From an uncultured Acidovorax sp. (GTDB lineage: Bacteria; Pseudomonadota; Gammaproteobacteria; Burkholderiales; Burkholderiaceae_C), in NCBI GenBank assembly GCA_913774625.1, contig CAJYHL010000053.1, positions 1 through 64,000 of the forward strand: a DNA stretch of 64,000 nucleotides, in the 5' to 3' direction. Below, piece after piece: positions 1 through 8,702 of the stretch. The position numbers and the translations under genes are program-made. Within the stretch, counting starts at the first letter, position 1; each line of letters opens with the position of its first letter. Below the pieces are notes generated by a model. That model did no database searches and was not told the origin of the DNA. It saw nothing but the letters and a program-made list of their open reading frames with translations.

Positions 1-1
1 C

Positions 2-115
2 TTTGCCTGGTTGGACAAGAACAGGCGTTTATGGAAGAACTGCGAGAGGTTGCTCAACACCAGCTTGCAGTTCGTCCACTTGGCATTCTTGGCTTTGCTG
101 TGTCGAAGATCGTAA
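2..115 (+). CDS. IS5-like transposase, C-terminal fragment (5' part outside window)
   Basis: Frame 2 reads FAWLDKNRRLWKNCERLLNTSLQFVHLAFLALLCRRS-stop, typical of the C-terminus of IS5-type transposases; truncated by the window edge. Confidence 0.72.
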   Translation, partial: FAWLDKNRRLWKNCERLLNTSLQFVHLAFLALLCRRS

Positions 116-216
116 ACAGGTTCTAAGGTCAGTCCGTAATGGCCCTGCTGACGCCGCTCAAAGTCCCGGTTCGGCCTTCCCAAAGTCGGAAGCGTTACGC
201 ACTGCGCTCCAACAAC

Positions 217-254
217 AGCAACAGCGCTTCTCCCTGAAGCGCTGTTGCTCTTTT
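217..254 (+). terminator. Rho-independent terminator
   Basis: Perfect 14-bp stem AGCAACAGCGCTTC-TCCCT-GAAGCGCTGTTGCT followed by CTTTT. Confidence 0.85.
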
Positions 255-276
255 CAAACCTGAACCAGCGGGATTT

Positions 277-957
277 TTACTTCAACAACTGCAACAACGC
301 CTCAGCCGCCGGCTCCGACGAAGCCGGGTTCTGCCCCGTCACCAGCTTCCCATCCGTCAGCACGAACGGCGCCCAGTCTGCGCCCTTGGCGTATTGCCCG
401 CCATTCGCCTTGAGCATGTCTTCGACCAGGAAAGGCACGACCTTGGTCAGCTGCACGCCCTCTTCCTCGGTGTTGGTGAATCCCGTCACCTTGCGGCCCT
501 TGACCAGCGGTTCGCCGCCGGGGGCCTTGGTGTGGCGCAGCACGCCGGGGGCGTGGCAGACCAGGGCCAGGGGCTTTTTGGCGGCGAAGGCCTTTTCGAT
601 CAGGGTGATGGAGCGGGCGTCTTCCGCCAAATCCCACAGCGGGCCGTGGCCGCCGGGGTAGAAGACGGCGTCGAAGTCTTCGGCATCGACGCTGGAGAGC
701 GGCACGGTGGAAGCCAATTGCTTCTGCGCCTCGGCGTCGGACTTGAAGCGGCGGGTGGCGTCGGTCTGGGCGCTTTCGTCGTCGCTCTTGGGGTCCAGGG
801 GCGGCTGGCCGCCTTTGGGGGATGCCAGGGTGATATCGGCGCCCGCGTCCTTGAAGACGTAATACGGGGCAGCGAATTCTTCGAGCCAGAAGCCGGTCTT
901 CTTGCCGGTGTCGCCGAGCTGGTCGTGGGAGGTGAGAACCATCAGGATGCGGGCCAT
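277..957 (-). CDS. Type 1 glutamine amidotransferase domain protein (DJ-1/PfpI family)
   Basis: MARILMVLTSHDQLGDTGKKTGFWLEEF...; nucleophile elbow ALVCHAPG; start trimmed to the internal ATG. Confidence 0.88.
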   Translation of the reverse strand: MARILMVLTSHDQLGDTGKKTGFWLEEFAAPYYVFKDAGADITLASPKGGQPPLDPKSDDESAQTDATRRFKSDAEAQKQLASTVPLSSVDAEDFDAVFYPGGHGPLWDLAEDARSITLIEKAFAAKKPLALVCHAPGVLRHTKAPGGEPLVKGRKVTGFTNTEEEGVQLTKVVPFLVEDMLKANGGQYAKGADWAPFVLTDGKLVTGQNPASSEPAAEALLQLLK

Positions 958-1137
958 GGGGTGTCGTCGCTTTCGTGGGAGGTTGGAAGGAAAAGGGAGG
1001 CGGTGCGGGGCACCGAACGCCGCACCGTAGCGCAATCCCCCACTATCCATCCACCCCCGCGGCCGCGTTCGCGGCGGCGGCCTACAGCGGCGGCCGTGGC
1101 ATGCGGCCGTCCTGGCCGAGCGGAACTCAGGCCGACT

Positions 1138-1818
1138 TCAGGCCGGCCGGCGCGCCATCAAGGCCCAGATGCCCGCCGCGCCCAGCAGCGAGCCGCCGGC
1201 CAGGTGGAAGCGGCGCTGCGCCCGGGGCGAGGCCAGCAGCCGGCCGGCGGCGCCGGCGCAGACCGCATAGGCCGTGGCGTTGATCGCGGCCAGGGTGACG
1301 AAGGTGGCGGCCAGGATCCAGAGCTGCTGGGCGATGGGCGCGCCGGGCCGGATGAACTGGGGCAGGAAGGCGACGAAGAACACGATGCCCTTGGGGTTGA
1401 GCGCCGTCACCAGATAGGTGTTGGCGAACAGCTTCCAGAGCGAGCCCGGCGCGGCGGGCGCGGTGGCGGCAGCAGCGACCTTCGAGGTGCTTTCATTGTC
1501 ACTTTCACGTTCCCCTTCGCCTGCGGGCTCGCGCAGGCCGGCGCTCAGCATCTTCGCGGCCAGGTAGAGCAGGTAGAGGCCACCGGCCCACTTGACCACC
1601 GTGAACCAGAAGGCCGATGCGGCCAGCAGCGAGCCCAGGCCCAGCAGCGACACGGCCAGCGCGGTGGAGTCGCCGAGCGCCACGGCCGCGACCAGCGGCA
1701 GCTGGGCGCGGCGGCCGTGCGCCATGGAATAGCTGATGACGGTGAGGATGGTCGGGCCCGGGATGACGAGCATCACGGAGCAGGCGGCGACGAAGGCGAA
1801 CCAGATTTCCAGCGACAT
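1138..1818 (-). CDS. LysE family translocator
   Basis: MSLEIWFAFVAACSVMLVIPGPTILTVISYSMAHG...; multi-TM LysE/RhtB pattern. Confidence 0.88.
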   Translation of the reverse strand: MSLEIWFAFVAACSVMLVIPGPTILTVISYSMAHGRRAQLPLVAAVALGDSTALAVSLLGLGSLLAASAFWFTVVKWAGGLYLLYLAAKMLSAGLREPAGEGERESDNESTSKVAAAATAPAAPGSLWKLFANTYLVTALNPKGIVFFVAFLPQFIRPGAPIAQQLWILAATFVTLAAINATAYAVCAGAAGRLLASPRAQRRFHLAGGSLLGAAGIWALMARRPA

Positions 1819-1933
1819 GGACAGCACTCCCCGGCGGCATGCACAAGCCGCCCGGATGCAGTATGCAGAAAGCGCGGCCCGTCCGCCATCCGGGCGCGGC
1901 CCGGGGGCTGCACCGGCAAGCGGATGCCCAGCC

Positions 1934-2914
1934 TCAGTCCAGCTTGACCCCGGCAGCCTGGATGATGGGCCCCCAGCGTTTCGCCTCGGCCCGGGCCAGG
2001 GCGCGGAACTGCTCGGGCGTGCCGGGCAGCGCTTCCATGCCGAAGCCCTGCATGCGCTGGGCCACGGCGGGCGTGGCCAGGGCCTTGTTGATCTCGGCAT
2101 TGAGCTGGGCGACGATGGCCGGCGGCAGGCCGGCCGGGCCCAGCACACCCTGGAAGGCATAGACCTCGGCGTCGGGCACGCCCGCTTCGGCCAGGGTGGG
2201 AACGTCGGGCAGGCTGGCGGCGCGGCGGCCGGCGCCGATGGCCAGGGCCCGCACCTTGCCCGACTGGATCACGGGCAGGCCGGCCGCCAGATCCAGGAAC
2301 ATGCAGGGCACCTGCCCGCCCATCACGTCCTGCAGCGCGGGCGCCGCGCCGCGGTAGGGGATGTGGGTCAGGAAGGTCTTGGTGCGGTTCTTGAACATCT
2401 CCATCGCCAGGTGGTGGGGCGAGCCGTTGCCGGGCGATGCGTAGTTGAGCTTGCCCGGGTTGGCGCGGGCGTAGGCCAGGAATTGCGCGAAGTTGCGCGC
2501 CTCGAAGGCCGGGTTGACCACCAGCGCGAGCGGAAAGCGGCTGAGCCCGCCCACGTAGCTGAAGTCCTTTTCCGGGCTGAAGGGCAGCTTGCTGAACAGG
2601 TGTTCGTTGAAGGCCAGCAGCGCGTTGTCGGCCGACATCAGCGTGTAGCCGTCGGGCCTGGCGGTGGCGACCAGCTGCGCGCCGATGTTGGTGGAGGCGC
2701 CGGGGCGGTTGTCCACCACTATCTGCTGGCCCAGCGGCACGCGCAGCGCCTCGGCCATGGTGCGGGCCAGCACGTCGGTGCCGCCGCCGGCCGGATAGGG
2801 CACGATCCAGCGGATGGGCTGGCTGGGGTAGCCGCCCTGGGCGAAGGCGCCGGGCGTGGCGGCGGCTGCGCCCGCGAGGGCGATGGCGTGCTGGAGGAGC
2901 TGTCTGCGCTGCAT
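1934..2914 (-). CDS. Bug/TctC family tripartite tricarboxylate transporter substrate-binding protein
   Basis: Signal peptide; YPSQPIRWIVPYPAGGGTDVLARTMAEAL...VDNRPGA motifs of Bug proteins. Confidence 0.92.
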   Translation of the reverse strand: MQRRQLLQHAIALAGAAAATPGAFAQGGYPSQPIRWIVPYPAGGGTDVLARTMAEALRVPLGQQIVVDNRPGASTNIGAQLVATARPDGYTLMSADNALLAFNEHLFSKLPFSPEKDFSYVGGLSRFPLALVVNPAFEARNFAQFLAYARANPGKLNYASPGNGSPHHLAMEMFKNRTKTFLTHIPYRGAAPALQDVMGGQVPCMFLDLAAGLPVIQSGKVRALAIGAGRRAASLPDVPTLAEAGVPDAEVYAFQGVLGPAGLPPAIVAQLNAEINKALATPAVAQRMQGFGMEALPGTPEQFRALARAEAKRWGPIIQAAGVKLD

Positions 2915-2963
2915 GGTGTTTGTCTCCGGGGTTGCAGGCGTTGGGGGCGGGGAAAAGCGCCGC

Positions 2964-3011
2964 GCTATTTCTTCGATAGCTGCTGGCGCCGGAGGTCAAA
3001 GGGCTGCAGGC
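2964..3011 (+). repeat. Small intergenic palindromic repeat, copy A (GCTAT-N7-ATAGC ... AAGGGCTGCAGGC)
   Basis: GCTATTTCTTCGATAGCTGCTGGCGCCGGAGGTCAAAGGGCTGCAGGC; related to copies at 13363, 30556 and 38483. Confidence 0.65.
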
Positions 3012-3030
3012 ACTTTGGGCGAGCGATGCA

Positions 3031-4098
3031 TCAATCGGCCGGAGCGGCGGGCGGGAAGGGCACGCGCTCCACCTTGAAGCCCTGGGCCGCCAGCAGCGCG
3101 GGCAGCCCCCGGGGGCCGACCAGGTGCAGCGTGCCCACGGCCGCGAACACGCTGTGGCCGGCGCGGTGCTCGGCCGCGATGGTGCGCGCCATGCCCGGGT
3201 TGCGGCCCACGACCAGCTGGTCGAAGGCCTTGCGCTCGGCCGGCGTCTTCATGCAGTCGCACCACTGGGGATAGGACTCCAGCAGGTTGGCGCGGCCGTC
3301 GGACCAGGCGGTGGCCAGGGTGACCAGCCCCTCGCGGGCCGCGGGGCTTTCCAGCTGGTCGAGCCCGGCGGCGACATCGGCCGCCGTCTTCTTCGGGTCG
3401 TCGGAGGCCAGCGCATGCATCTGCAGCGCGGGCGATTCCAGCGACAGCACGGGCTTGTGCAGCCCCCGCGCCAGGCCGGCCAGCACGAAGTCGATGCCGT
3501 AGGCCGGGTCAAAGCCTTCGCGCCGGGCAGAGAGGGCCAGCAGCGAGCTCACCTGCACTTCCGGCCGCAGCTGCGCCATCGAGGGATCGACGCAGGCGGC
3601 ATCGCGCTGGGCGGCCAGGCGCCGGGCCAGCCCGGGCGGCAGCGGGGGCGCGCCGGGCGGGTTGCGCATGGCGGCCTGCAGCGCCTGCATCACGGCCGGG
3701 TCCAGCAGGTCCATCTCCAGCGCCATGCGGTCGCTGGCCTTGACGGCCGCCAGCACGGTGGGGCCGGGCAGCATCCAGCCGCGCCGGGCCGCATGCACGG
3801 TGCCGTAGAGCCAGCTGGTGCGGCCGCCCTGCTCCACGCGCCAGAGCAGGCCCCGGTCCTGCGCGTGGCGCAGGGCCTGGGGAATGGTGCGCGGATCGAG
3901 GTTCCGGGGCAGCGGCGGGCAGTCCGCACGGCGGGGCGCGGGCGCCGGGGTGGCGGCAGCGGCAGAGGCCGGCTCGGTGGGCGGCGCGGGCGAGGGGCCC
4001 GGCTGGGCCGGCGCCAGCGCGGGCCAGGCCAGGGCGGCGAGCAGCCCTGCCGCGAGGGTGCGGCGCAGGGCGGCGGACAAGGGCTGCGGCAGCTTCAT
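3031..4098 (-). CDS. TraB/GumN family protein
   Basis: SWLYGTVHAARRGWMLPGPTVLAAVKASDRMALEMDLLDP...AVGTLHLVGPRGLPALLAAQGFKVERV. Confidence 0.88.
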   Translation of the reverse strand: MKLPQPLSAALRRTLAAGLLAALAWPALAPAQPGPSPAPPTEPASAAAATPAPAPRRADCPPLPRNLDPRTIPQALRHAQDRGLLWRVEQGGRTSWLYGTVHAARRGWMLPGPTVLAAVKASDRMALEMDLLDPAVMQALQAAMRNPPGAPPLPPGLARRLAAQRDAACVDPSMAQLRPEVQVSSLLALSARREGFDPAYGIDFVLAGLARGLHKPVLSLESPALQMHALASDDPKKTAADVAAGLDQLESPAAREGLVTLATAWSDGRANLLESYPQWCDCMKTPAERKAFDQLVVGRNPGMARTIAAEHRAGHSVFAAVGTLHLVGPRGLPALLAAQGFKVERVPFPPAAPAD

Positions 4099-4160
4099 GG
4101 AATCGATGGACCTATGGTCAATGGATGGATGGAGGGATGGATGGAACGACGCCCCCTCAA

Positions 4161-5171
4161 TCAGTCCGCCAGGCTGGCGATGGTCTGGTCGATGGCGCCG
4201 AACAGGCTCTGGCCGGCGGCGTTCTTCATCTCGATGCGGATGGTGTCACCGAACTTCATGAATTCGGTGGACGGCTGGCCATTCTGGATGGTTTCGATGC
4301 AGCGCTTCTCGGCGATGCAGCTGTAGCCCTTGGGCCATTCCATGCGGCCGTTCTTCTCCACGCCCTGGTTGCTGACCGTGCCGCTGCCCACGATGGAGCC
4401 GGCGCGCACGTTGCGCGTCTTGGCGATGTGGGCGATGAGCTGGCCGAAGTGGAAGGTCATCTCCGGGCCCGCATCGCACTGGCCGACCTTGCGGCCGTTC
4501 CAGGTGGATTCGAGCGTGAGGTGCAGGCGCCCGCCCTGCCAGGCCGCGCCCAGCTCGTCGAGCGTGACTGCGACCGGCGCGAAGGCCGTGGCGGGCTTGG
4601 ACTGGAAGAAGCCGAAGCCCTTGGCGAGTTCGGCCGGGATCAGGTTGCGCAGGGAGACGTCGTTGGCGATGGTGACCAGGCGGATGCCGTCCAGCGCCTG
4701 CTCGGGGCTGGCGCCCATCTTCACGTCGCCGGTGATGACGGCGATCTCGGCCTCGAAGTCGATGCCCATGGCCTCGCTGGGCACGACCACGTCGTCGCAG
4801 GGGCCCAGGAAGTCGTCGCTGCCGCCCTGGTACATCAGGGGGTCTGTGTAGAAGCTCTCGGGCACCTCGGAGTTGCGCGCCTTGCGCACCAGTTCGACGT
4901 GGTTGATGTAGGCCGAGCCGTCGGCCCACTGGTAGGCGCGCGGCAGCGGTGCCATGCACTGGGCCGGGTCGAACGGAAAGGCGTGGCGGGCGCGGCCGGC
5001 GTTGAGCTGGTCGTACAGGTCCTGCAGCTGGGGCGCGAGGAAGTTCCAGTCGTCCAGCACCTGCTGCAGGCGGCTGGCGATGCCGGTCGCATAATGGGCC
5101 GAACCCAGATCGCGGGAGACGACCACCAGCTGGCCGTCACGGGAACCATCCTTGTAGGTGGCGAGTTTCAT
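4161..5171 (-). CDS. Fumarylacetoacetate hydrolase family protein
   Basis: MKLATYKDGSRDGQLVVVSRD...; EAEIAVITGDV, GSGTVSNQG FAH-fold motifs. Confidence 0.9.
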   Translation of the reverse strand: MKLATYKDGSRDGQLVVVSRDLGSAHYATGIASRLQQVLDDWNFLAPQLQDLYDQLNAGRARHAFPFDPAQCMAPLPRAYQWADGSAYINHVELVRKARNSEVPESFYTDPLMYQGGSDDFLGPCDDVVVPSEAMGIDFEAEIAVITGDVKMGASPEQALDGIRLVTIANDVSLRNLIPAELAKGFGFFQSKPATAFAPVAVTLDELGAAWQGGRLHLTLESTWNGRKVGQCDAGPEMTFHFGQLIAHIAKTRNVRAGSIVGSGTVSNQGVEKNGRMEWPKGYSCIAEKRCIETIQNGQPSTEFMKFGDTIRIEMKNAAGQSLFGAIDQTIASLAD

Positions 5172-5277
5172 CGCTGTGCGCTCCTTGTCTCCGGTCTTCG
5201 TGCGGGCGCTTGGCCTGCACCGAATTACGAATGGGTGAATTGATTTACCTAAACAGAACTCACAAATTCTAGTGCAG

Positions 5278-6096
5278 ATGGACAAGGAACGCGCCGGCAT
5301 CCAGTCGGTGGAGGTGGGGTTCGCGCTGCTGGACGGGCTGACCCGTTCGCGCGGGCCGCTCATGCTGAAAGACCTGGCCGCCGCCGCCGGCATGAGCGCG
5401 GCCAAGGCGCACCGCTACCTGGTGAGCTTCCAGCGCCTGGGCCTGGTGGTGCAGGACGCGCGCACCGCCCGCTATGACCTGGGGCCCGCCGCGCTCAAGC
5501 TGGGCCTGGCCTCGCTGGCGCGGCTCGACGCCGTGAAGCTGGCCCGCGAACGCATGCCCGCGCTGATGGAGGCCGTGGGCCACACGCTGGCGCTGGCCGT
5601 GTGGGGCAACCGCGGGCCGACCATCGTGCATTGGGAAGAGTCACCCCAGGCCGTCACCGCCAACCTGCGGCTGGGCGACGTGATGCCGCTGCTGGCCTCG
5701 GCCACCGGCCGCTGCTTCGCCGCCTACCTGCCGCGCGAGGCCACCGCCGCGCTGGTGCAGGAAGAGCTGCAGCACGCAGCCCGGCTGCGCCGCACCGACC
5801 TGCCCACCGACGCCGCCGCCGTGGACGCCCTGCTGCGCGAAGTGCGCGAGCGCGGCTGCGCCCGGGTGGTGGACACGCTGCTGCCCGGCATCGTCGCCTT
5901 CTGCGCGCCGGTGTTCGATGCCGACGGCCACCTGGCCCTGGGCATCACCACGCTGGGTTCCATCGCCACCTTCGACCCGGCCTGGGGCGGCGCGGTGGAA
6001 GCGCCGCTGCGCGAGGCCGCCCGGCGCCTGTCGCACGACCTGGGCCGTGCCGATGATGCCGAGACCCCGCCCATCGCCGCTGCGGCGCCGCGCTGA
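5278..6096 (+). CDS. IclR family transcriptional regulator
   Basis: QSVEVGFALLDGLTRSRGPLMLKDLAAAAGMSAAKAHRYLVSFQRLGLV wHTH plus IclR effector domain; divergent from the FAH gene; GTG at 5272 is an alternative start. Confidence 0.92.
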   Translation: MDKERAGIQSVEVGFALLDGLTRSRGPLMLKDLAAAAGMSAAKAHRYLVSFQRLGLVVQDARTARYDLGPAALKLGLASLARLDAVKLARERMPALMEAVGHTLALAVWGNRGPTIVHWEESPQAVTANLRLGDVMPLLASATGRCFAAYLPREATAALVQEELQHAARLRRTDLPTDAAAVDALLREVRERGCARVVDTLLPGIVAFCAPVFDADGHLALGITTLGSIATFDPAWGGAVEAPLREAARRLSHDLGRADDAETPPIAAAAPR

Positions 6097-6120
6097 GCGG
6101 TGCCACCGGAGCGCCCGCTG

Positions 6121-7374
6121 ATGCCGCGCCGCGTGCTGCTGGCCCTGGCCTGCGTGGTGCTGGCGCTGCACCTGCTGGCGATCAGGCACCTGCCGCTGGG
6201 CGGTACGGCGGCCGGCGACAAGGCCCAGCCGCTGGCCTTCCAGACGCGCATGCTGGAGCCGCCCCCGGCTCCACCAGCGCCGCCAGCGCCCCCCGTGGCG
6301 GAAGCAGCGCCAGCGCCGCCGCCGAAGCCCGCGCCACGCCCGAAGCATCGCCCCCGGCCCGCCCCCAAGCCGGCGCCCGCCGAGCCGCCGGCCGAAGCAC
6401 CCGCCGAAGCGCCGGAGCCGGAGCCATCGCCGGCTGCGGCCCCCATGGCGGATGCCGCCGGCGCTCCCCCTGCTTCCGACACCCCGCCGTCCGACCTGGC
6501 CGCGCCCGGCGAGGCCGCAGCGGACCCTGCCGCAGCCGCAGCCCCCACAGCGCCGCCGGCCAGCGCCGAAGCATCGGCGTCCACCCCTACTGCGGCCCCC
6601 GCACCGGCACCGGCACCGGCTCCGACTCCAGCCCCCGCACCCGAAGCCCCCTCCGACGGCACCCAGGCCGGCGTCGCCATCCAGCCCCCGGGCGCCGGCA
6701 CCCCGCCCATCGATGCCGCCGCTGCGCCGGTCAAGCTGCCGCCGTCCATGCTGCTCCGATTCGACGTGACCGGCGAGGCCAGGCGCTTCCACTACAACGC
6801 CGGCGCCGAACTGCTCTGGCGCAACCTGGGCGCCACCTACGAGGCGCGGCAGGAGATCAAGGCCTTCCTGCTGGGCTCGCGCTCGCAGACCAGCACCGGC
6901 CGCATCACCGCATGGGGCCTGCAGCCGGTGCGCTTCGGCGACCGCGCCCGGGCCGAGCAGGCCGCGCATTTCGACTACGACCGCCACCTGGCCACCTTCA
7001 GCGCCAACACGCCCGACAGCCCCATCGGCCCCGGCGCGCAGGACCGGCTCAGCGTGTTCATCCAGCTGGGCGCCCTGCTCGCCGCCGCGCCCGAGCGCTA
7101 CCCGCCCGGCACGCGCATCACGCTGACCGTGGTGGGCGCGCGCTCGGCCGACCGCTGGAGCTTCACCGTCGAAGGCACGGAAACCCTGGACCTGCCCGCC
7201 GGCCCCACGCCCGCGCTGAAGCTGCAGCGCCTGCCCCGCAGCGACCGGGACCGCGACCAGCAGGCCGACCTGTGGCTGGGCACCGCTTTAGGCTACCTGC
7301 CGGTGCGCATCCGCATCACCCAGGCCAACGGCGACTTCGCCGATCTGGCGCTGAGCGGGCACGAAGCGCCCTGA
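6121..7374 (+). CDS. DUF3108 domain-containing protein with long Pro/Ala-rich TonB-like linker
   Basis: N-terminal TM, roughly 140-aa Pro/Ala/Lys-rich linker, then LLRFDVTGEARRFHYNAGAELLWRNLGATYEARQEIKAF (DUF3108-like). Confidence 0.78.
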   Translation: MPRRVLLALACVVLALHLLAIRHLPLGGTAAGDKAQPLAFQTRMLEPPPAPPAPPAPPVAEAAPAPPPKPAPRPKHRPRPAPKPAPAEPPAEAPAEAPEPEPSPAAAPMADAAGAPPASDTPPSDLAAPGEAAADPAAAAAPTAPPASAEASASTPTAAPAPAPAPAPTPAPAPEAPSDGTQAGVAIQPPGAGTPPIDAAAAPVKLPPSMLLRFDVTGEARRFHYNAGAELLWRNLGATYEARQEIKAFLLGSRSQTSTGRITAWGLQPVRFGDRARAEQAAHFDYDRHLATFSANTPDSPIGPGAQDRLSVFIQLGALLAAAPERYPPGTRITLTVVGARSADRWSFTVEGTETLDLPAGPTPALKLQRLPRSDRDRDQQADLWLGTALGYLPVRIRITQANGDFADLALSGHEAP

Positions 7375-7696
7375 GCGGGCATTGGATGCCGGACCGTCGA
7401 TCCATCCCATTCCGTTCGGGCTGAGCTTGGCCGGCTGGCATGGCCTCGAACAGTCCGCAGCTGTGCGTCTGCGCCCACACCGGCGTGGGACTTTCGCACC
7501 CAATTGCGCAGGGCCAGGCCCCGCGAGCCCGAAACCCGCGCCGATCCGTGAAATACTGTGTTCCAGCAGCGTCCGGACGCAGGCTCTTGAAGTCCGCCCC
7601 GGGACTGCCATCTGAGTGGTGCGAGAGCCGCCGCCCGACGCCATCGAAGGAAGCGGACGGCCCTCGTGAATGCAATGCACTGACAGGGGGAACGCC

Positions 7697-7990
7697 ATGC
7701 ACATGCTCTACGACTCCGAATCCTTCGTGGTGGTCCACATGCAACCGGACGCCGACGACGCCCAGGCAGATGCCCCCGCTGCCTCTCCCCTCGTGCCCCA
7801 GCTGGCACGCCACGGTTTCGAGATCGTGGACAAGCGCTCGGGCAAGGAGGTCTATCTGGACGGCTCCTGGGCCGAGATGTTCCAGGAACAGATCCTCGCC
7901 TGGCAGCGCGACACGCCCACCCAGGAAGAGGTGGACGACACGCTGGACGGCTACGTGGGCCTGGCCCAGAACCCGGTCGTCATCCACTGA
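7697..7990 (+). CDS. DUF3567 domain-containing protein
   Basis: MHMLYDSESFVVVHMQPD...GFEIVDKRSGKEVYLDGSWAEMFQ. Confidence 0.85.
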   Translation: MHMLYDSESFVVVHMQPDADDAQADAPAASPLVPQLARHGFEIVDKRSGKEVYLDGSWAEMFQEQILAWQRDTPTQEEVDDTLDGYVGLAQNPVVIH

Positions 7991-8036
7991 CCCGACCTGC
8001 CCTGCCTGACTGAACCGCTGCGCGAGCCGCGCAGCG

Positions 8037-8702
8037 TCAGGCGCCGGCCGGCCCTGGCGGCACGGCCAGCACCGACAGATAGGCCTCGGGCCCGGGCCGC
8101 ACGCGCGGCGGCTTGGGCGACGCTGCCGTGCCTATGCTCAGAAAGCACAGGGCTTCCTCGCCCTCTTCCAGCGCGAACAACCGGCGCAGCGCCCGCGAGC
8201 TGAGCGCCTTGCCGCTGGTGAGGGCCGAGCCGAAGCCCAGCGCCGTCGCCATCAGCAGCATGTTCTGCAGCGCGCAGCCGGCGGCGGCGATGCGCTCGGC
8301 CGCGGGAATCGCGGCGTCGCCCCGCGCCACATCCACCACGGCCAGCAGCAGCACGGGCGAGCGGTAGGCCTTCTCGCGCGCCTGGGCGATCTGCTCGGGC
8401 AGGGCCTCGGCATCGCGCTCCGTCAGCGCCTGGGCGAAGGCATCGGCCAGCGCGGGCCGGGCGGCTTCGGGCACCAGCACCAGGCGCCAGGGCAGCAGCC
8501 GGCCATGGTCGGGCGACTGGCCGGCCGCGCCCACGATGGCGGCCAGCTGATCCGCGTCGGGGCCGGGCGCGCCTAGACGCTTGGGCAGCACGGTCTGGCG
8601 CCGCTGCATCAAGGCCTGCAGCGCAGCCGCCGCCGCATCGACTCCATCGCCACCACCGCCCGCATTCCCCGCATCGATCGCATCCATCACATCACGCTCC
8701 AT
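8037..8702 (-). CDS. Nitroreductase family protein
   Basis: MQRRQTVLPKRL...DQLAAIVGAAGQSPDHGRLLPWRLVLV; ATG overlaps the nrdJ stop as TGATG. Confidence 0.8.
   Translation of the reverse strand: MERDVMDAIDAGNAGGGGDGVDAAAAALQALMQRRQTVLPKRLGAPGPDADQLAAIVGAAGQSPDHGRLLPWRLVLVPEAARPALADAFAQALTERDAEALPEQIAQAREKAYRSPVLLLAVVDVARGDAAIPAAERIAAAGCALQNMLLMATALGFGSALTSGKALSSRALRRLFALEEGEEALCFLSIGTAASPKPPRVRPGPEAYLSVLAVPPGPAGA

Noticed and set aside
394-1947. 517-aa plus-strand ORF opposite pfpI and lysE
   Set aside because: Low-complexity high-GC shadow ORF; opposite-strand genes have clear families.
6250-6660. Tandem repeat/CRISPR-like pattern in Pro/Ala coding region
   Set aside because: Degenerate codon repeats from a Pro/Ala-rich linker, no conserved repeat-spacer structure.
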